A DNA stretch of 64,000 nucleotides from Acinetobacter baumannii (GTDB lineage: Bacteria; Pseudomonadota; Gammaproteobacteria; Pseudomonadales; Moraxellaceae): positions 31,361-95,360 of the forward strand of contig NZ_JADVOP010000014.1 in NCBI RefSeq assembly GCF_016508585.1, given 5' to 3'. Made by a program: the position numbers and the translations under genes. How positions within the stretch are numbered: position 1 is the stretch's first letter; each line of letters starts with the position of its first letter. A model generated the notes under the pieces. It was not told where the DNA came from. It searched no databases and was given only the letters and a program-made list of their open reading frames with translations. Shown here piece after piece: positions 53,206 through 62,394 of the stretch.

Positions 53206-54471
53206 ATGTTGAGATTAAATGTATTTTATAAAGTGCAAAGAATCGCACTTTATACCGCTCTGGCTTACTTAAATGTTCCTGCTGCTCATGCAGACTTTTT
53301 AGAAAACAGTGAAAAAAGTATTTATTTACGAAATTTCTATATGGAACGGGACATTGAAGGTACAAATAAAGATATTGGCAGTTGGTCACAAGCTGTAATG
53401 GGACGTTTTGAGTCTGGGTATACAGATACACCTGTACAGTTTGGATTGGATTTTGGCGTGCAGTATGCATTGCGTTTAAGTGATCGTTATGATGAACGAT
53501 CAGATACCATTTTTAAATATGATCAGTCCGAGGGACGTCAGGCACGAGATTATTTAAAACTGGGCGCGACCTTAAAATTAAAATATCAGGATACCGAACT
53601 CAAAATCGGTGAACTTTTTCCAAAAACACCGGTATTGTTCATGGATGACTCTAGACAACTGATCACCACATTTGCAGGAGTGATGCTGGAAAGTAAAGAC
53701 ATTGAAAATTTAAAGCTGTCCGCGGGTAGATTTACGCATGTCAATGCACGGGATGATGACGAGTTTAGAAAATTTACTTTGGGAGCATCGACAGATCCTG
53801 ATAAACGCAGTGATGGATTGAATTTCATTGGTTTGGACTACAAGCTGACACCGCATTGGAATGGTGCTTATTGGTTTGGACAACTTGAAGATATTTATCA
53901 GCAACACTATGTCAGCGCAGCATATTCAAATCAAATAGACGCAACAAAATTTAAAGTAGAAACGCGCTATTTCAATTACAAAGAGGATGGTGATGCTTAT
54001 TTTGGAAAGATTGATGCTCAATCCACGAGTTTACAAAGTACCATGCAAAATGGTGCAAATACACTGTCTTTAGGCATACAGAAAAATTCAGGAGAAAATA
54101 ATATTCCTTTGTTAAATGGTTTTGTCCCGCAAGGCTATTTACAGACATGGTCATCAGTTGCTTTCTATAAAGCCAAAGAATTCACTTGGCATGCTTTATA
54201 TAGTTATGATTTTAAAGATAACGGAATTCCGGGTTTGAAACTGACATTACGTTATTTAAATGGAAGTGGTATTTATCGAGCAGGATTTAAGGACAATAAA
54301 GAAACTGAAAAAAATCTGATTGTTAATTACACAGTTCCAGAAGGGAAACTTAAAGGTCTTGGTGCTGAGTGGCGGCATATCCGTGCGGATATTAAATATG
54401 GGGCAGTAAATACTCCGGGTACAGATTTCGTAGAAAACCGTATTTTGGGGACATACACATTCAAATTTTGA
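53206..54471 (+). CDS. OprD-family outer-membrane porin
   Basis: 421 residues. The signal sequence is longer than usual and ends near AHA (residue 29). The mature chain DFLENSEKSIYLRNFYMERD ... WSQAVMGRFESGYT is the OprD family opening, and KIGELFPKTPVLFMDDSR is its conserved middle block. The chain ends YTFKF with terminal Phe. OprD-type porins such as BenP-like channels pass aromatic acids or basic amino acids. Placed just after a BenM/CatM-like regulator, uptake of an aromatic acid is the likely role. AGGAAAGGA precedes the start. Confidence 0.86.
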   Translation: MLRLNVFYKVQRIALYTALAYLNVPAAHADFLENSEKSIYLRNFYMERDIEGTNKDIGSWSQAVMGRFESGYTDTPVQFGLDFGVQYALRLSDRYDERSDTIFKYDQSEGRQARDYLKLGATLKLKYQDTELKIGELFPKTPVLFMDDSRQLITTFAGVMLESKDIENLKLSAGRFTHVNARDDDEFRKFTLGASTDPDKRSDGLNFIGLDYKLTPHWNGAYWFGQLEDIYQQHYVSAAYSNQIDATKFKVETRYFNYKEDGDAYFGKIDAQSTSLQSTMQNGANTLSLGIQKNSGENNIPLLNGFVPQGYLQTWSSVAFYKAKEFTWHALYSYDFKDNGIPGLKLTLRYLNGSGIYRAGFKDNKETEKNLIVNYTVPEGKLKGLGAEWRHIRADIKYGAVNTPGTDFVENRILGTYTFKF

Positions 54472-54529
54472 TTTGAGCAAGCACTCAATATTATTCATTG
54501 GGCTTTTCAATGATAAAAACTCATCATTG

Positions 54530-54575
54530 ATTGAATCGGGATGAAATAATCATCCCGATTCAATTTTAATTTTTT
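54530..54575 (+). terminator. Strong intrinsic terminator after the OprD porin gene
   Basis: ATTGAATCGGGATGA and TCATCCCGATTCAAT form a perfect 15-bp stem around AATAA, followed by TTTAATTTTTT. The rest of the 54472-54801 gap is AT-rich with nothing else recognised. Confidence 0.88.
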
Positions 54576-54801
54576 CATGTTAAAAGCATGCATGGTTTTC
54601 TCATTCAAAAAAATATTAAATGATAATTATTTGCATTTATGACGCATTAGGCTTAGCATGATGTTTAGATTTTTTTAAGATGTTGATAAATGAACTAAAA
54701 CAGTGTGTTGGGGGATAAGGCTTGGTTTTTGAGAAATTTCCCCTTTTGAACGTGAGCATCGATCAGTTCAAAAAAGTTATTTAATTTTTAAGGAAACTAC
54801 A

Positions 54802-55626
54802 ATGAATAAGATTGCCTTGAATTTACAGGATGAAATTGCTGATACTTTATTGATTACACTCTATGCGAAGTCGGTAGAAACCCGAAAAAAAGAGCCACTG
54901 ATCAATGATCCAACGGCTTGTGAATTGGTTGAAAAAATAGATTATGATTTTTCAAAATATAAAAATAAAACGGCAAGCTCTGTAGGCATAGCCATCCGCT
55001 CTACACATTTTGACCAGAAAGTGAAACGGTTTATTCAACAGCATCAGAACCCAATTATTGTTTTTGTCGGATGCGGTTTAGATACACGTCTTCAACGTAT
55101 GGGTGAAAGTGCGCAGCAGGCTCAATTTTATCAATTAGATCTCGATGAAGTGATTGAGCAACGCAAGAAACTGTTATCACCCCAAGAAAATGAACATTTG
55201 ATTGCCAGTTCGATGCTGTCTACAACATGGATGGAGCAATTGAGACAGAATCATCCTCAAGGCAACTTTATGTTCGTCATAGAAGGCGTGTTGATGTATT
55301 TTACTGAGGCACAAAATCAACAAGTATTCATTGGGTTGGCAGAACGATTTTCAGGAGCAGAAATACATTTTGATATGTTGAATCAATGGATGAGCACCAA
55401 ATCAGCCTTGCATGATACCGTACGTAAAAGCAAAGCGACCTTTAAATTTGGTATGGATGATGATAAGGCGATTGAAGCTTGGCATCCTAAACTGAAGCAT
55501 GTGCAGACTTTTTTATTTAATGAGTTTAAAGGTTGGCGTCGAATGGGGATTATTTTAACCGCTTTAATGTCAGTTATTCCACAAATGAAAACTTCTTCAC
55601 GCATTTTGATGTATCAAATCAAGTAA
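54802..55626 (+). CDS. SAM-dependent methyltransferase, LCM/PPM type
   Basis: 274 residues. The class I methyltransferase motif appears as IIVFVGCGLDTRLQRMGE, with QFYQLDLDEVIEQRK and FVIEGVLMYFTEAQ downstream, the pattern of the leucine-carboxyl-methyltransferase-like family (polyketide O-methyltransferase group). It methylates a carboxyl or hydroxyl of an unknown target in the cytoplasm. AAGGAAA lies before the start. It stands alone between a terminator and a convergent MFS gene, with no biosynthetic partner in view. Confidence 0.82.
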   Translation: MNKIALNLQDEIADTLLITLYAKSVETRKKEPLINDPTACELVEKIDYDFSKYKNKTASSVGIAIRSTHFDQKVKRFIQQHQNPIIVFVGCGLDTRLQRMGESAQQAQFYQLDLDEVIEQRKKLLSPQENEHLIASSMLSTTWMEQLRQNHPQGNFMFVIEGVLMYFTEAQNQQVFIGLAERFSGAEIHFDMLNQWMSTKSALHDTVRKSKATFKFGMDDDKAIEAWHPKLKHVQTFLFNEFKGWRRMGIILTALMSVIPQMKTSSRILMYQIK

Positions 55627-55727
55627 ACATATTGCATAGATGGAGCATTTTGATGGATAGGATCCAATTTATTGAATATCTTGAACTTTATTCAGAATTC
55701 AACGATCTTTGAATTTATCGTCATACA

Positions 55728-56933
55728 TTAAAGCTTTCTTGAAGTATTTAAAGTTTTTTGATCAAATTTTAGATAGCCCATAATACCGATGATTGGACCA
55801 ATCAGCATGATCCAAACGGCATTTACCCCGATGTGGTCAAAAGCATAAGTTGAGATTCCAATAGACACAATAGTAAGTAAAAAGCCGATGGAATTTTGTA
55901 AAGCCAAGGCACTTCCAAGTTGTTCAGGTCGGCAAGCCTGTGCTGACAATGCTGAAAATTGAGGTGAGTCTGCAACAACACTTGTACCCCAAACAATCAA
56001 TATACTGAAGAGTACCCATGTTGGAAGGATTTTCCATCCTAACGCAAACATCAAGCAACTAAAACCTGAGAGTGCTAAAGCACTTAGAGCAATCATCCTG
56101 CTATGAACATATTTAGTAACTATTCCACCGAATATACAACCTAGCGCCCCGACCGAAATAACCATAAATGCTAATATAGCAAGATTAAAATTTTTAAAAT
56201 GTTCATTTATTTGGGTTTGAACAATAATTAAGGGAACTAATGTCCAAAAGGTATATAGCTCCCACATATGACCGAAATACCCAATTGCAGCAGCTTGAAA
56301 GCGGGGGATTTTAAATGCTGAAAAGTGAACAAATGGGCTGGCTTTCTTTAACTTCCGCTCCCCTTGAAGGCGAGGTCTGTCTCCCAGGGAAAAAATTAGA
56401 ATGCCGGCAAAAAATGCCAGGAATGTAGAGGTAGAAATGATATACCTCCACGGTAGATCTGTCGAAATGGCAGTGAAGGCATAGGGTAAAGCTGTACCAA
56501 GAGTCAGCATCGCAACCAAAACAGAAAGTGCCTGACCTGCCTTTTCAGGAGCCCATTCAATCATTAATTTCATTCCAATAGGATAAATTCCAGCCAAACT
56601 GACACCCACAAAAAATCTAAAAATCAATGCTTCATAAATATTACTGGCAAGCCATGCAAAACATAAGTTGAATAAACCTCCGAACAGTGCCGAATATGAA
56701 AAAATTACACTGGCTTTGTAACGATCTGCGATGCCGAGTAATGCAATAAGCAGTGTGCCGAGGATAAAACCGGTTTGAACCGCATTGGTCAGTAATCCAA
56801 TATCTGAAATATTGATGTTCCATTCATGCATCAAATCAAATGCCGCACTGTTGGCACTAAACCATAATGAAGTACCGAATAGCTGAGCCAGACTAATCGT
56901 TACAATGCAATATGTCCTCAAATATTTGAGCAT
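55728..56933 (-). CDS. MFS transporter of unknown specificity
   Basis: 401 residues, twelve helices. FGTSLWFSANSAAFDLMHEWN, GTLLIALLGIADRYKASVIF and RFFVGVSLAGIYPIGMKLMIEWAPEKAGQAL are MFS motifs. A small polar loop (DRPRLQGERKLKKAS) follows helix 6. The sequence looks like the efflux-type or CynX-like branch rather than the sugar-porter or ACS carriers elsewhere in the window. It is isolated, so no substrate can be proposed. Confidence 0.83.
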   Translation of the reverse strand: MLKYLRTYCIVTISLAQLFGTSLWFSANSAAFDLMHEWNINISDIGLLTNAVQTGFILGTLLIALLGIADRYKASVIFSYSALFGGLFNLCFAWLASNIYEALIFRFFVGVSLAGIYPIGMKLMIEWAPEKAGQALSVLVAMLTLGTALPYAFTAISTDLPWRYIISTSTFLAFFAGILIFSLGDRPRLQGERKLKKASPFVHFSAFKIPRFQAAAIGYFGHMWELYTFWTLVPLIIVQTQINEHFKNFNLAILAFMVISVGALGCIFGGIVTKYVHSRMIALSALALSGFSCLMFALGWKILPTWVLFSILIVWGTSVVADSPQFSALSAQACRPEQLGSALALQNSIGFLLTIVSIGISTYAFDHIGVNAVWIMLIGPIIGIMGYLKFDQKTLNTSRKL

Positions 56934-57463
56934 TGGTGTAAATTCCTTTTATTGACCGATACTAGGTAAACGTATGTATGTGTTAGAGCATTTATCCAAA
57001 GGGTGATGACTGCATCACATCCTTATGCAGCTACGAAATCAGGCATATTTTGAGATGCAAATTAATGGGTTGAAAGAAATCTCCAATCTACTCAAGACAA
57101 TGCTGAAATAAAGCCCCAGATCCATATGGATGATTTAGCTTTAACCATTTTTAAAACTTTTTGGGAGATCTGTATTGTTGGGAGAGTCCTACATAAAAGC
57201 GATATTTTTCAACAATCGCTAACTCCAGTTCAAAATTTAATACAATAGCGAATCATGTCCTTTGTCTATGTTTATAAGGTTCTTTAAAGTTTTATCCTCA
57301 TTTTATGAATGATGATAATTTATTAATTATCTACTAGTTGGTTGATTTATTTTCAATTAATCAATTCAATACTGTCAAGAGATTAAATTTCAATTGATAG
57401 TTTTAAATACTGGTTTTAATGAAATTAAAATAGATTGAATGAGCAATTTTAAAATAATAAAAA
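56934..57463. other. Gene-free stretch upstream of the MFS gene
   Basis: About 530 bp holding the promoter region of the MFS gene and the 3' side of the sensor-kinase gene. The palindrome ATCCATATGGAT (57120-57131) is the only symmetric site noted. The right half is very AT-rich. I see no gene. Confidence 0.55.
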
Positions 57464-58837
57464 TCATTTTTGCCGATCAGTATAAATCGTAACTTTTAAA
57501 CCTTGTGGTTGGTTGTGACTAAATTGAATCGAATAGCTATAGCGCTCAAGAATGAGTTTAACCAAAGATAAACCTAATCCATGTCCTTTATTTTGTGAGG
57601 ATTTTCGCCAAAATCTTTGTGTTAGTAAGTTAAATTCGTCATCGGCAAGTCCAACACCATGGTCAATAATCAACAGTTTACCTTTTAATAATTGAATCTC
57701 GATAGGGTGAGGAGAATAGGCATGAAGATAGGCATTTTCAATCAAGTTTTTTAAAATGATTTCAAGTTCAGTTTCTGGAATGTCAATCTTTTCATCACTT
57801 TCTTTGCTGAGTTTGAGGTGGTGGCTGATTTCAGGATAAAGTTGTTCGAGTTCATGAATGACATGATTTAGACTGTGAGCAATATCTGTATATACCAGAG
57901 CATAGTGTTGTAATGGTGTTGCTTCCATCTGACTGAGTAACAAGAGCTGTTTTAAGAGTTGTTCATAGCGATTAATACTGTGTTCTGCTTGTTCTATATT
58001 TTTAAATGCTGGGTGGTCGGTCATTTGAGCTTGAGACAGCATCAGTTTACTCAGTTGTACATGGGTCTTGATCGCAGTCAAAGGACTACGTAACTCATGT
58101 GCAGCAAAGGCGGTAAAACTCTTTTCATTTTCAAGACTTTTATGCAGTTGCTGGATTAAATCAAATAAGTTGTCGACAAATGGTTGAATTTCTTTTGGAA
58201 TATTTTTTGATTTTAATTCAATAAGGTAGCGTGCAGATTCTGATAGGTTGTGTTTCTTTTGAATCAACGTGTTGGAAATATTCTGAAGTGGCATAAATTC
58301 AACACGGACCACCCATAAAATTAAAATGATACACAATAAAAGAGTTAAAATGAGCGGAATTAAAACGGACTGTAAGATTTGTTTGAGTAATGAATAGCGT
58401 AACTGGAGTTTTTCTGCAGTCACCACCTGAATATTGCCTTTTTGAATGACATAACTCCGCCACTCCGTATTCTGATAACGCCATGTACTAAATCCTGTCT
58501 TTTGCGTTTGTAGATTTTCTGGAGCGCCTCGTGTACGTGCGATAATTTTTTGTTCAACAGCGATATTTGAACTAAAAACCGAAACTTCACATGCAATTAA
58601 ATTGGGATGATTAATATCCGGAGTTTCATGTTGAAGTGTGGAATGGATGTCTTGAAGTGGAAGTTGCTGTACTAGACGAATCACCATGTGTGCAGACGCG
58701 GAGAGACGTTCATCTAAGGTGTTTTGTAAGCGTTTGGCTAAATCAAAATAAAGCCAGCAAAAAACGAATGACCACAGCAAAACAAAGATAACAGTAATGC
58801 TGATCACGAGCCTCCATTTCAGACTATATCCTTTCAC
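57464..58837 (-). CDS. Sensor histidine kinase (QseC/PmrB-like)
   Basis: 457 residues. Two membrane helices (about 8-30 and 158-178) enclose a periplasmic sensor region of about 125 residues. The phosphoacceptor is His247 in FAAHELRSPLTAIKTH. The ATPase domain shows LIENAYLHAYS (N box), IDHGVGLAD (G1) and KGHGLGLSLVK (G2). It overlaps the response regulator by 4 bp (ATGA). The stimulus is unknown. The next gene upstream beyond the regulator is phospholipase C, but the two are about 400 bp apart with a terminator between. Confidence 0.88.
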   Translation of the reverse strand: MKGYSLKWRLVISITVIFVLLWSFVFCWLYFDLAKRLQNTLDERLSASAHMVIRLVQQLPLQDIHSTLQHETPDINHPNLIACEVSVFSSNIAVEQKIIARTRGAPENLQTQKTGFSTWRYQNTEWRSYVIQKGNIQVVTAEKLQLRYSLLKQILQSVLIPLILTLLLCIILILWVVRVEFMPLQNISNTLIQKKHNLSESARYLIELKSKNIPKEIQPFVDNLFDLIQQLHKSLENEKSFTAFAAHELRSPLTAIKTHVQLSKLMLSQAQMTDHPAFKNIEQAEHSINRYEQLLKQLLLLSQMEATPLQHYALVYTDIAHSLNHVIHELEQLYPEISHHLKLSKESDEKIDIPETELEIILKNLIENAYLHAYSPHPIEIQLLKGKLLIIDHGVGLADDEFNLLTQRFWRKSSQNKGHGLGLSLVKLILERYSYSIQFSHNQPQGLKVTIYTDRQK

Positions 58838-59505
58838 TTGCTTTGCTCCGGATTTTTTAAGATATAGCCGACCCCTCGAACGGTTTGAATAATATTGCTA
58901 TGAATTTTCTGTCTTAGGTGATGGATATGAACAGAGATTGCATTACTTTCTATGGAGTCTTGAAAGCCATAGATTTTATCAATGAGTTGTTCATTTTTTA
59001 GAATTTGATTTGGATAGAGCATAAATATTTCAAGCAAACTATATTCACGCCGTGACAAATTGAGTAATTGATTTTGATAGAATACTTCTTGGGTTTCACA
59101 GTTAATTTTAAGTTCCCCTAACTGCAAAATGTTGGAAGAATAGCCAGCATAACGACGTGATAATGCCAGTATGCGGGCAATCAGCTCATTTAAATCAAAA
59201 GGCTTGGTAAGATAATCATCGGCACCCGCATTCAATGTTTCAATGCATTGCTGAGTACGGTTACGGGCAGTTAATACCAATACTGGAACGTGAATTTGAT
59301 CTTTACGCCAAGAAGAGAGTAACTCTAGACCATCTTGATCTGGCAGTCCTAAATCAAGTAAACAGAGGTCTACCGAACTTTGACGAATGAAATAATCGGC
59401 TTCACGTGCAGTACTTGCATGTTCAACGGAGATGTTTAAATAATCAAGTGCAGCCAATATACTCTGCGCGATATAGGGATCATCTTCAACTAATACAACA
59501 AACAT
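58834..59505 (-). CDS. OmpR-family response regulator
   Basis: 223 residues from the ATG at 59505, which has GAGGAA about 6 nt upstream. The seven-codon longer frame is rejected. The receiver domain has acidic pair Glu7-Asp8-Asp9, phosphoacceptor Asp51 (CLLDLGLPDQDG) and Lys in YLTKPFDL. The C-terminal winged helix (LNLSRREYSLLEIFML ... VHIHHLRQKIHSNIIQTVRGVGYIL) binds DNA. It is more like QseB/TctD-type regulators than the polymyxin regulator PmrA. Confidence 0.88.
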   Translation of the reverse strand: MFVVLVEDDPYIAQSILAALDYLNISVEHASTAREADYFIRQSSVDLCLLDLGLPDQDGLELLSSWRKDQIHVPVLVLTARNRTQQCIETLNAGADDYLTKPFDLNELIARILALSRRYAGYSSNILQLGELKINCETQEVFYQNQLLNLSRREYSLLEIFMLYPNQILKNEQLIDKIYGFQDSIESNAISVHIHHLRQKIHSNIIQTVRGVGYILKNPEQSK

Positions 59506-59839
59506 CAGGTTTCCTCGGTAGATCACTGCATTCTACAAATAAATTCTGCTGTTAATGCTTTCTTAATCATAATTTTTAATTCAGCACAACCTATCCGGAA
59601 AAGGTCTGAATAGTATTTATATAAATCTTATAGGACACAGATTATCCTGAGCGATGTCTGAAATCAAATGTTGAATCAAATTGCAAGGTTCATCCTCAAC
59701 AAGGAAATGGTTAGAAAAATCATTGACCCTGGGTTTTTAAGATCCGATCTGAAATACAAGAAAAAAGGATTGAATAATTTTAAGGTGGGATCATCACATT
59801 GCAGCCCATATGCAGACCAGTAAGGTATCCCTCATTCAA
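59506..59839. other. Intergenic stretch between response regulator and phospholipase C
   Basis: About 330 bp upstream of the two-component operon, presumably holding its promoter. No gene or clear operator was recognised. Confidence 0.5.
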
Positions 59840-59872
59840 AAGCCTCTTGATTTGAATGAAATCAAGAGGCTT
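59840..59872 (-). terminator. Intrinsic terminator of the phospholipase C gene
   Basis: AAGCCTCTTGATTT and AAATCAAGAGGCTT form a perfect 14-bp stem with a GAATG loop. Read on the minus strand it is followed by TTTTGAATG. It lies 34 bp after the stop codon. Confidence 0.8.
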
Positions 59873-59906
59873 AAGGTAGAACTGAATCTGTTGCAACTCT
59901 AGAGCA

Positions 59907-62135
59907 TTAAACCATTGCTGGGTCGCTGACAGAATCTTCGCCTGTTTCAACTCGACCTGCAAAACGTCGATAAAACTTAGCTTCCTGACTACAGGTCACA
60001 GCAAAATCATACCATTGCCAGGTATTTTTCAATTCCCAATGCTGAGTTGAAGTTTGCCCAGCCTTGACAGTGATTTTTAATGGCGCATCGGTTCGATATA
60101 CGACTGGCGTAATCACCAATTCAAGGTCTTTTGCACCAGTATTGTTGAGATCTACATACACATTTCCGTTGGCAATATCATAACAAACGCGAATTTCAGG
60201 ATTGATCTGTAAGTCCTGGTTACGATTCAAATCGCCTTTGAAATGACGATGAAAACCATTTGGTCCCATAACCCAAAGATCATATAAACCTTGATTGTCC
60301 TTTTTAACATTCCAGACATCATCCAAGGTTTTGCCTGCTTCTACAATGTATCGTCGAGGAACTCTGCTTAGATTTAATTTATCATAAACATGAAAGACTG
60401 CACCTTGAGTGCCAGTATTTGAAAATAAGAGTTTAACTGTTCCATCACTTTGACAGCGCGCACTGGTATGCAACTCATAAGGCAATGCCTTAGAGCGTCG
60501 AATACCACTGGTTTGAATCGGAAGTTGTAAGTTGGTCGGGATTGGCACATTGGGTAATTTTTGCTGTGCTGCCCGCAGTTGATCTGCTTGTTCACGGGTC
60601 TGTTTGCCATTTAATTCAGGCAATACATCTTCATTAGGCGTTTTAAAGTTAAATGCAGAAGTTAAGTCCCCACAAATGGCACGTCGATAAGGGCTGATAT
60701 TGGTTTCTTTCACACCAAAACGTTTTTCTAAAAACATCAGCACCGAAGTATGATCAAAAACTTGAGAGTTGACAATACCACCACGGCTCCATGGAGAAAT
60801 CACGAATAAAGGTACACGGGGTCCCGGTCCATATACGCCATTGTCTTTTTTGGGCTGGCTACGGCTTCCGATAGGTGCCTCATGAACATAATACTCATAC
60901 TGCATATCAGTTTGGCTCAGTGTAGATTTACCTGCATAAGTATTATCAGCGAGTAATGTTGGTGCAGATGGCGATGGAACATGGTCAAAATAACCATCAT
61001 TTTCATCAAAATTGATCAGGAAAACAGTTTTACTCCAGACTTCAGGAACAGCGGTTAATGCATCTAAAATTTCCTGAATAAACCATGAACCTTGTACTGG
61101 GCTAGAAGGACCGGGATGTTCACAATAGATTGAGGGTGCATTGATCCATGAGACTTGAGGCAGTTTTCCTGTTTTGATGTCGTTTTTAAATGCATCTAAA
61201 AACTCTTCAGGTTTATTGCCAGGTAACGTATTTGCGATACCTTTATAGAGTGGGTTTTTGGCATTGTCGGTACTTGCATCATAAGCTTTATACGGTAATT
61301 TCTGTGCTGCGGCATTGTATGGGCTATTCGGTGCACCGCCACTGGAAACAGGGTAACCCGAATCGATATTGGCTTTTTTAAAAGTACGGAATGCACCTAA
61401 CATGTTATCACCCCATTCATCCGGCATGTTTTGATAACAGATCCAATTGACTCCAGCCTCTTCTAAGCGTTCAGCATAAGTTTTCCAGGTATAGCCAATA
61501 TCAACATTTTTCGGATCACCATCGATCCAATCCCATTCGTTATTTACGAAAGCAGTACTGGTCGGTACGGCACCATTGGTTCCAGTAAGATGAAAGGAGC
61601 GATTGGCATCGGTACCTGTATGCATGGAACAGTGATAAGCATCGCAAATGGTAAAAGCATTTGCCAAGGCAAATTGGTATGGGATTTCTTGTTCTTTAAA
61701 ATAGCCCATTGCATAATCTGTTTTATAGGTTGGCCAGTTCGACATACGCCCATTGTCCCATGCTTTTTGGCTGTCGACCCAAGTGTGATTTGTGCCTGGC
61801 GCACGTTGCGCATTATTACTAGAGCCATCCAAATGAAAGGGGGTCAGTAGAGCACCATTGCTGCGTTGTTGTTGCCAAACAGTTCGATCGTTTGACAATG
61901 GAATCGTTAAACGATCTGCAAAACCGCGTACACCTTTGAGTGTGCCGAAATAATGATCAAATGAACGGTTTTCCTGCATCAGGATCACCACATGCTCCAC
62001 GTCTTGAATGGTCCCTGTTTTATTGTTTGCAGGTATAGCGAGGGCTTTTTGAATGCTGGCTGGAAAGGCAGATAAAGTTGCTGCTCCAAAACCTGTTTTA
62101 AGAGTATTTGCTAAAAACTGACGACGATCAATCAT
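59907..62135 (-). CDS. Phosphocholine-type phospholipase C, Tat-exported
   Basis: 742 residues. The N-terminus MIDRRQFLANTLKTGFGAA is a twin-arginine signal with cleavage near ALA (residue 33). The phosphoesterase domain has VVILMQENRSFDHYFGTLKGVRGF and MHTGTDANRSFHLTG, and the C-terminus from about 530 carries two beta-sandwich repeats (DUF756-like). This is the layout of Pseudomonas PlcH/PlcN and Acinetobacter PLCs, which release phosphocholine or similar head groups. AGGA lies 9 nt before the start. A 48-residue lipoprotein gene ends 27 bp upstream, and both lie behind a Pho-box array. Confidence 0.9.
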   Translation of the reverse strand: MIDRRQFLANTLKTGFGAATLSAFPASIQKALAIPANNKTGTIQDVEHVVILMQENRSFDHYFGTLKGVRGFADRLTIPLSNDRTVWQQQRSNGALLTPFHLDGSSNNAQRAPGTNHTWVDSQKAWDNGRMSNWPTYKTDYAMGYFKEQEIPYQFALANAFTICDAYHCSMHTGTDANRSFHLTGTNGAVPTSTAFVNNEWDWIDGDPKNVDIGYTWKTYAERLEEAGVNWICYQNMPDEWGDNMLGAFRTFKKANIDSGYPVSSGGAPNSPYNAAAQKLPYKAYDASTDNAKNPLYKGIANTLPGNKPEEFLDAFKNDIKTGKLPQVSWINAPSIYCEHPGPSSPVQGSWFIQEILDALTAVPEVWSKTVFLINFDENDGYFDHVPSPSAPTLLADNTYAGKSTLSQTDMQYEYYVHEAPIGSRSQPKKDNGVYGPGPRVPLFVISPWSRGGIVNSQVFDHTSVLMFLEKRFGVKETNISPYRRAICGDLTSAFNFKTPNEDVLPELNGKQTREQADQLRAAQQKLPNVPIPTNLQLPIQTSGIRRSKALPYELHTSARCQSDGTVKLLFSNTGTQGAVFHVYDKLNLSRVPRRYIVEAGKTLDDVWNVKKDNQGLYDLWVMGPNGFHRHFKGDLNRNQDLQINPEIRVCYDIANGNVYVDLNNTGAKDLELVITPVVYRTDAPLKITVKAGQTSTQHWELKNTWQWYDFAVTCSQEAKFYRRFAGRVETGEDSVSDPAMV

Positions 62136-62162
62136 GTTATTTTTCCTGGTTCAATTTTTTAC

Positions 62163-62309
62163 TTAGGGTGCGCAACGCATGACTGGTTTTTTTGAACCAT
62201 CAGGTTGGGCTGTTGTTTGATCATCATTTGAATCATTACAGGCAGTAAGTAGCAGTAAAATGGGGAAAATATAAAAATATGCACGCCATTGTTTCAAGTT
62301 TTTTAACAT
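62163..62309 (-). CDS. Small 48-residue lipoprotein upstream of phospholipase C
   Basis: MLKNLKQWRAYFYIFPILLL is followed by the lipobox LLTAC (Cys24) and a short polar tail with a second Cys near the end (VMRCAP). The signal sequence takes half the protein. The mature part would be only 25 residues rich in Asn, Asp, Gln and Lys. An in-frame ATG three codons earlier (62318) is an alternative start. It stops 27 bp before the Tat-exported phospholipase C and follows the Pho-box promoter, so the two are probably co-transcribed. Role unknown: perhaps a secretion helper, inhibitor or anchor. It is too short for most gene callers. Confidence 0.65.
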   Translation of the reverse strand: MLKNLKQWRAYFYIFPILLLLTACNDSNDDQTTAQPDGSKKPVMRCAP

Positions 62310-62338
62310 CGGGTTCATCCATAATTAAAGATGCCCAC

Positions 62339-62394
62339 ACCATAAACACAGCTTGTGACAACTGAGTGTCATCTTTGTGACGACTCATTGACAT
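62339..62394 (-). promoter_or_regulatory. Pho-box-like promoter of the lipoprotein/phospholipase C unit
   Basis: On the minus strand four 7-mers, ATGTCAA, TCGTCAC, ATGACAC and TTGTCAC, start exactly 11 bp apart (plus-strand 62388, 62377, 62366, 62355), each with a 4-bp spacer. This is the layout of tandem PhoB sites (consensus CTGTCAT). The hexamer TATGGT lies 10 nt after the last repeat, the usual -10 position for a PhoB-dependent promoter. The lipoprotein start follows about 20 nt later. Confidence 0.68.

Noticed and set aside
57464..59505. PmrAB polymyxin-resistance two-component system
   Set aside because: The receiver and wing sequences differ from the PmrA pattern I know, and no pmrC-type phosphoethanolamine transferase is adjacent.
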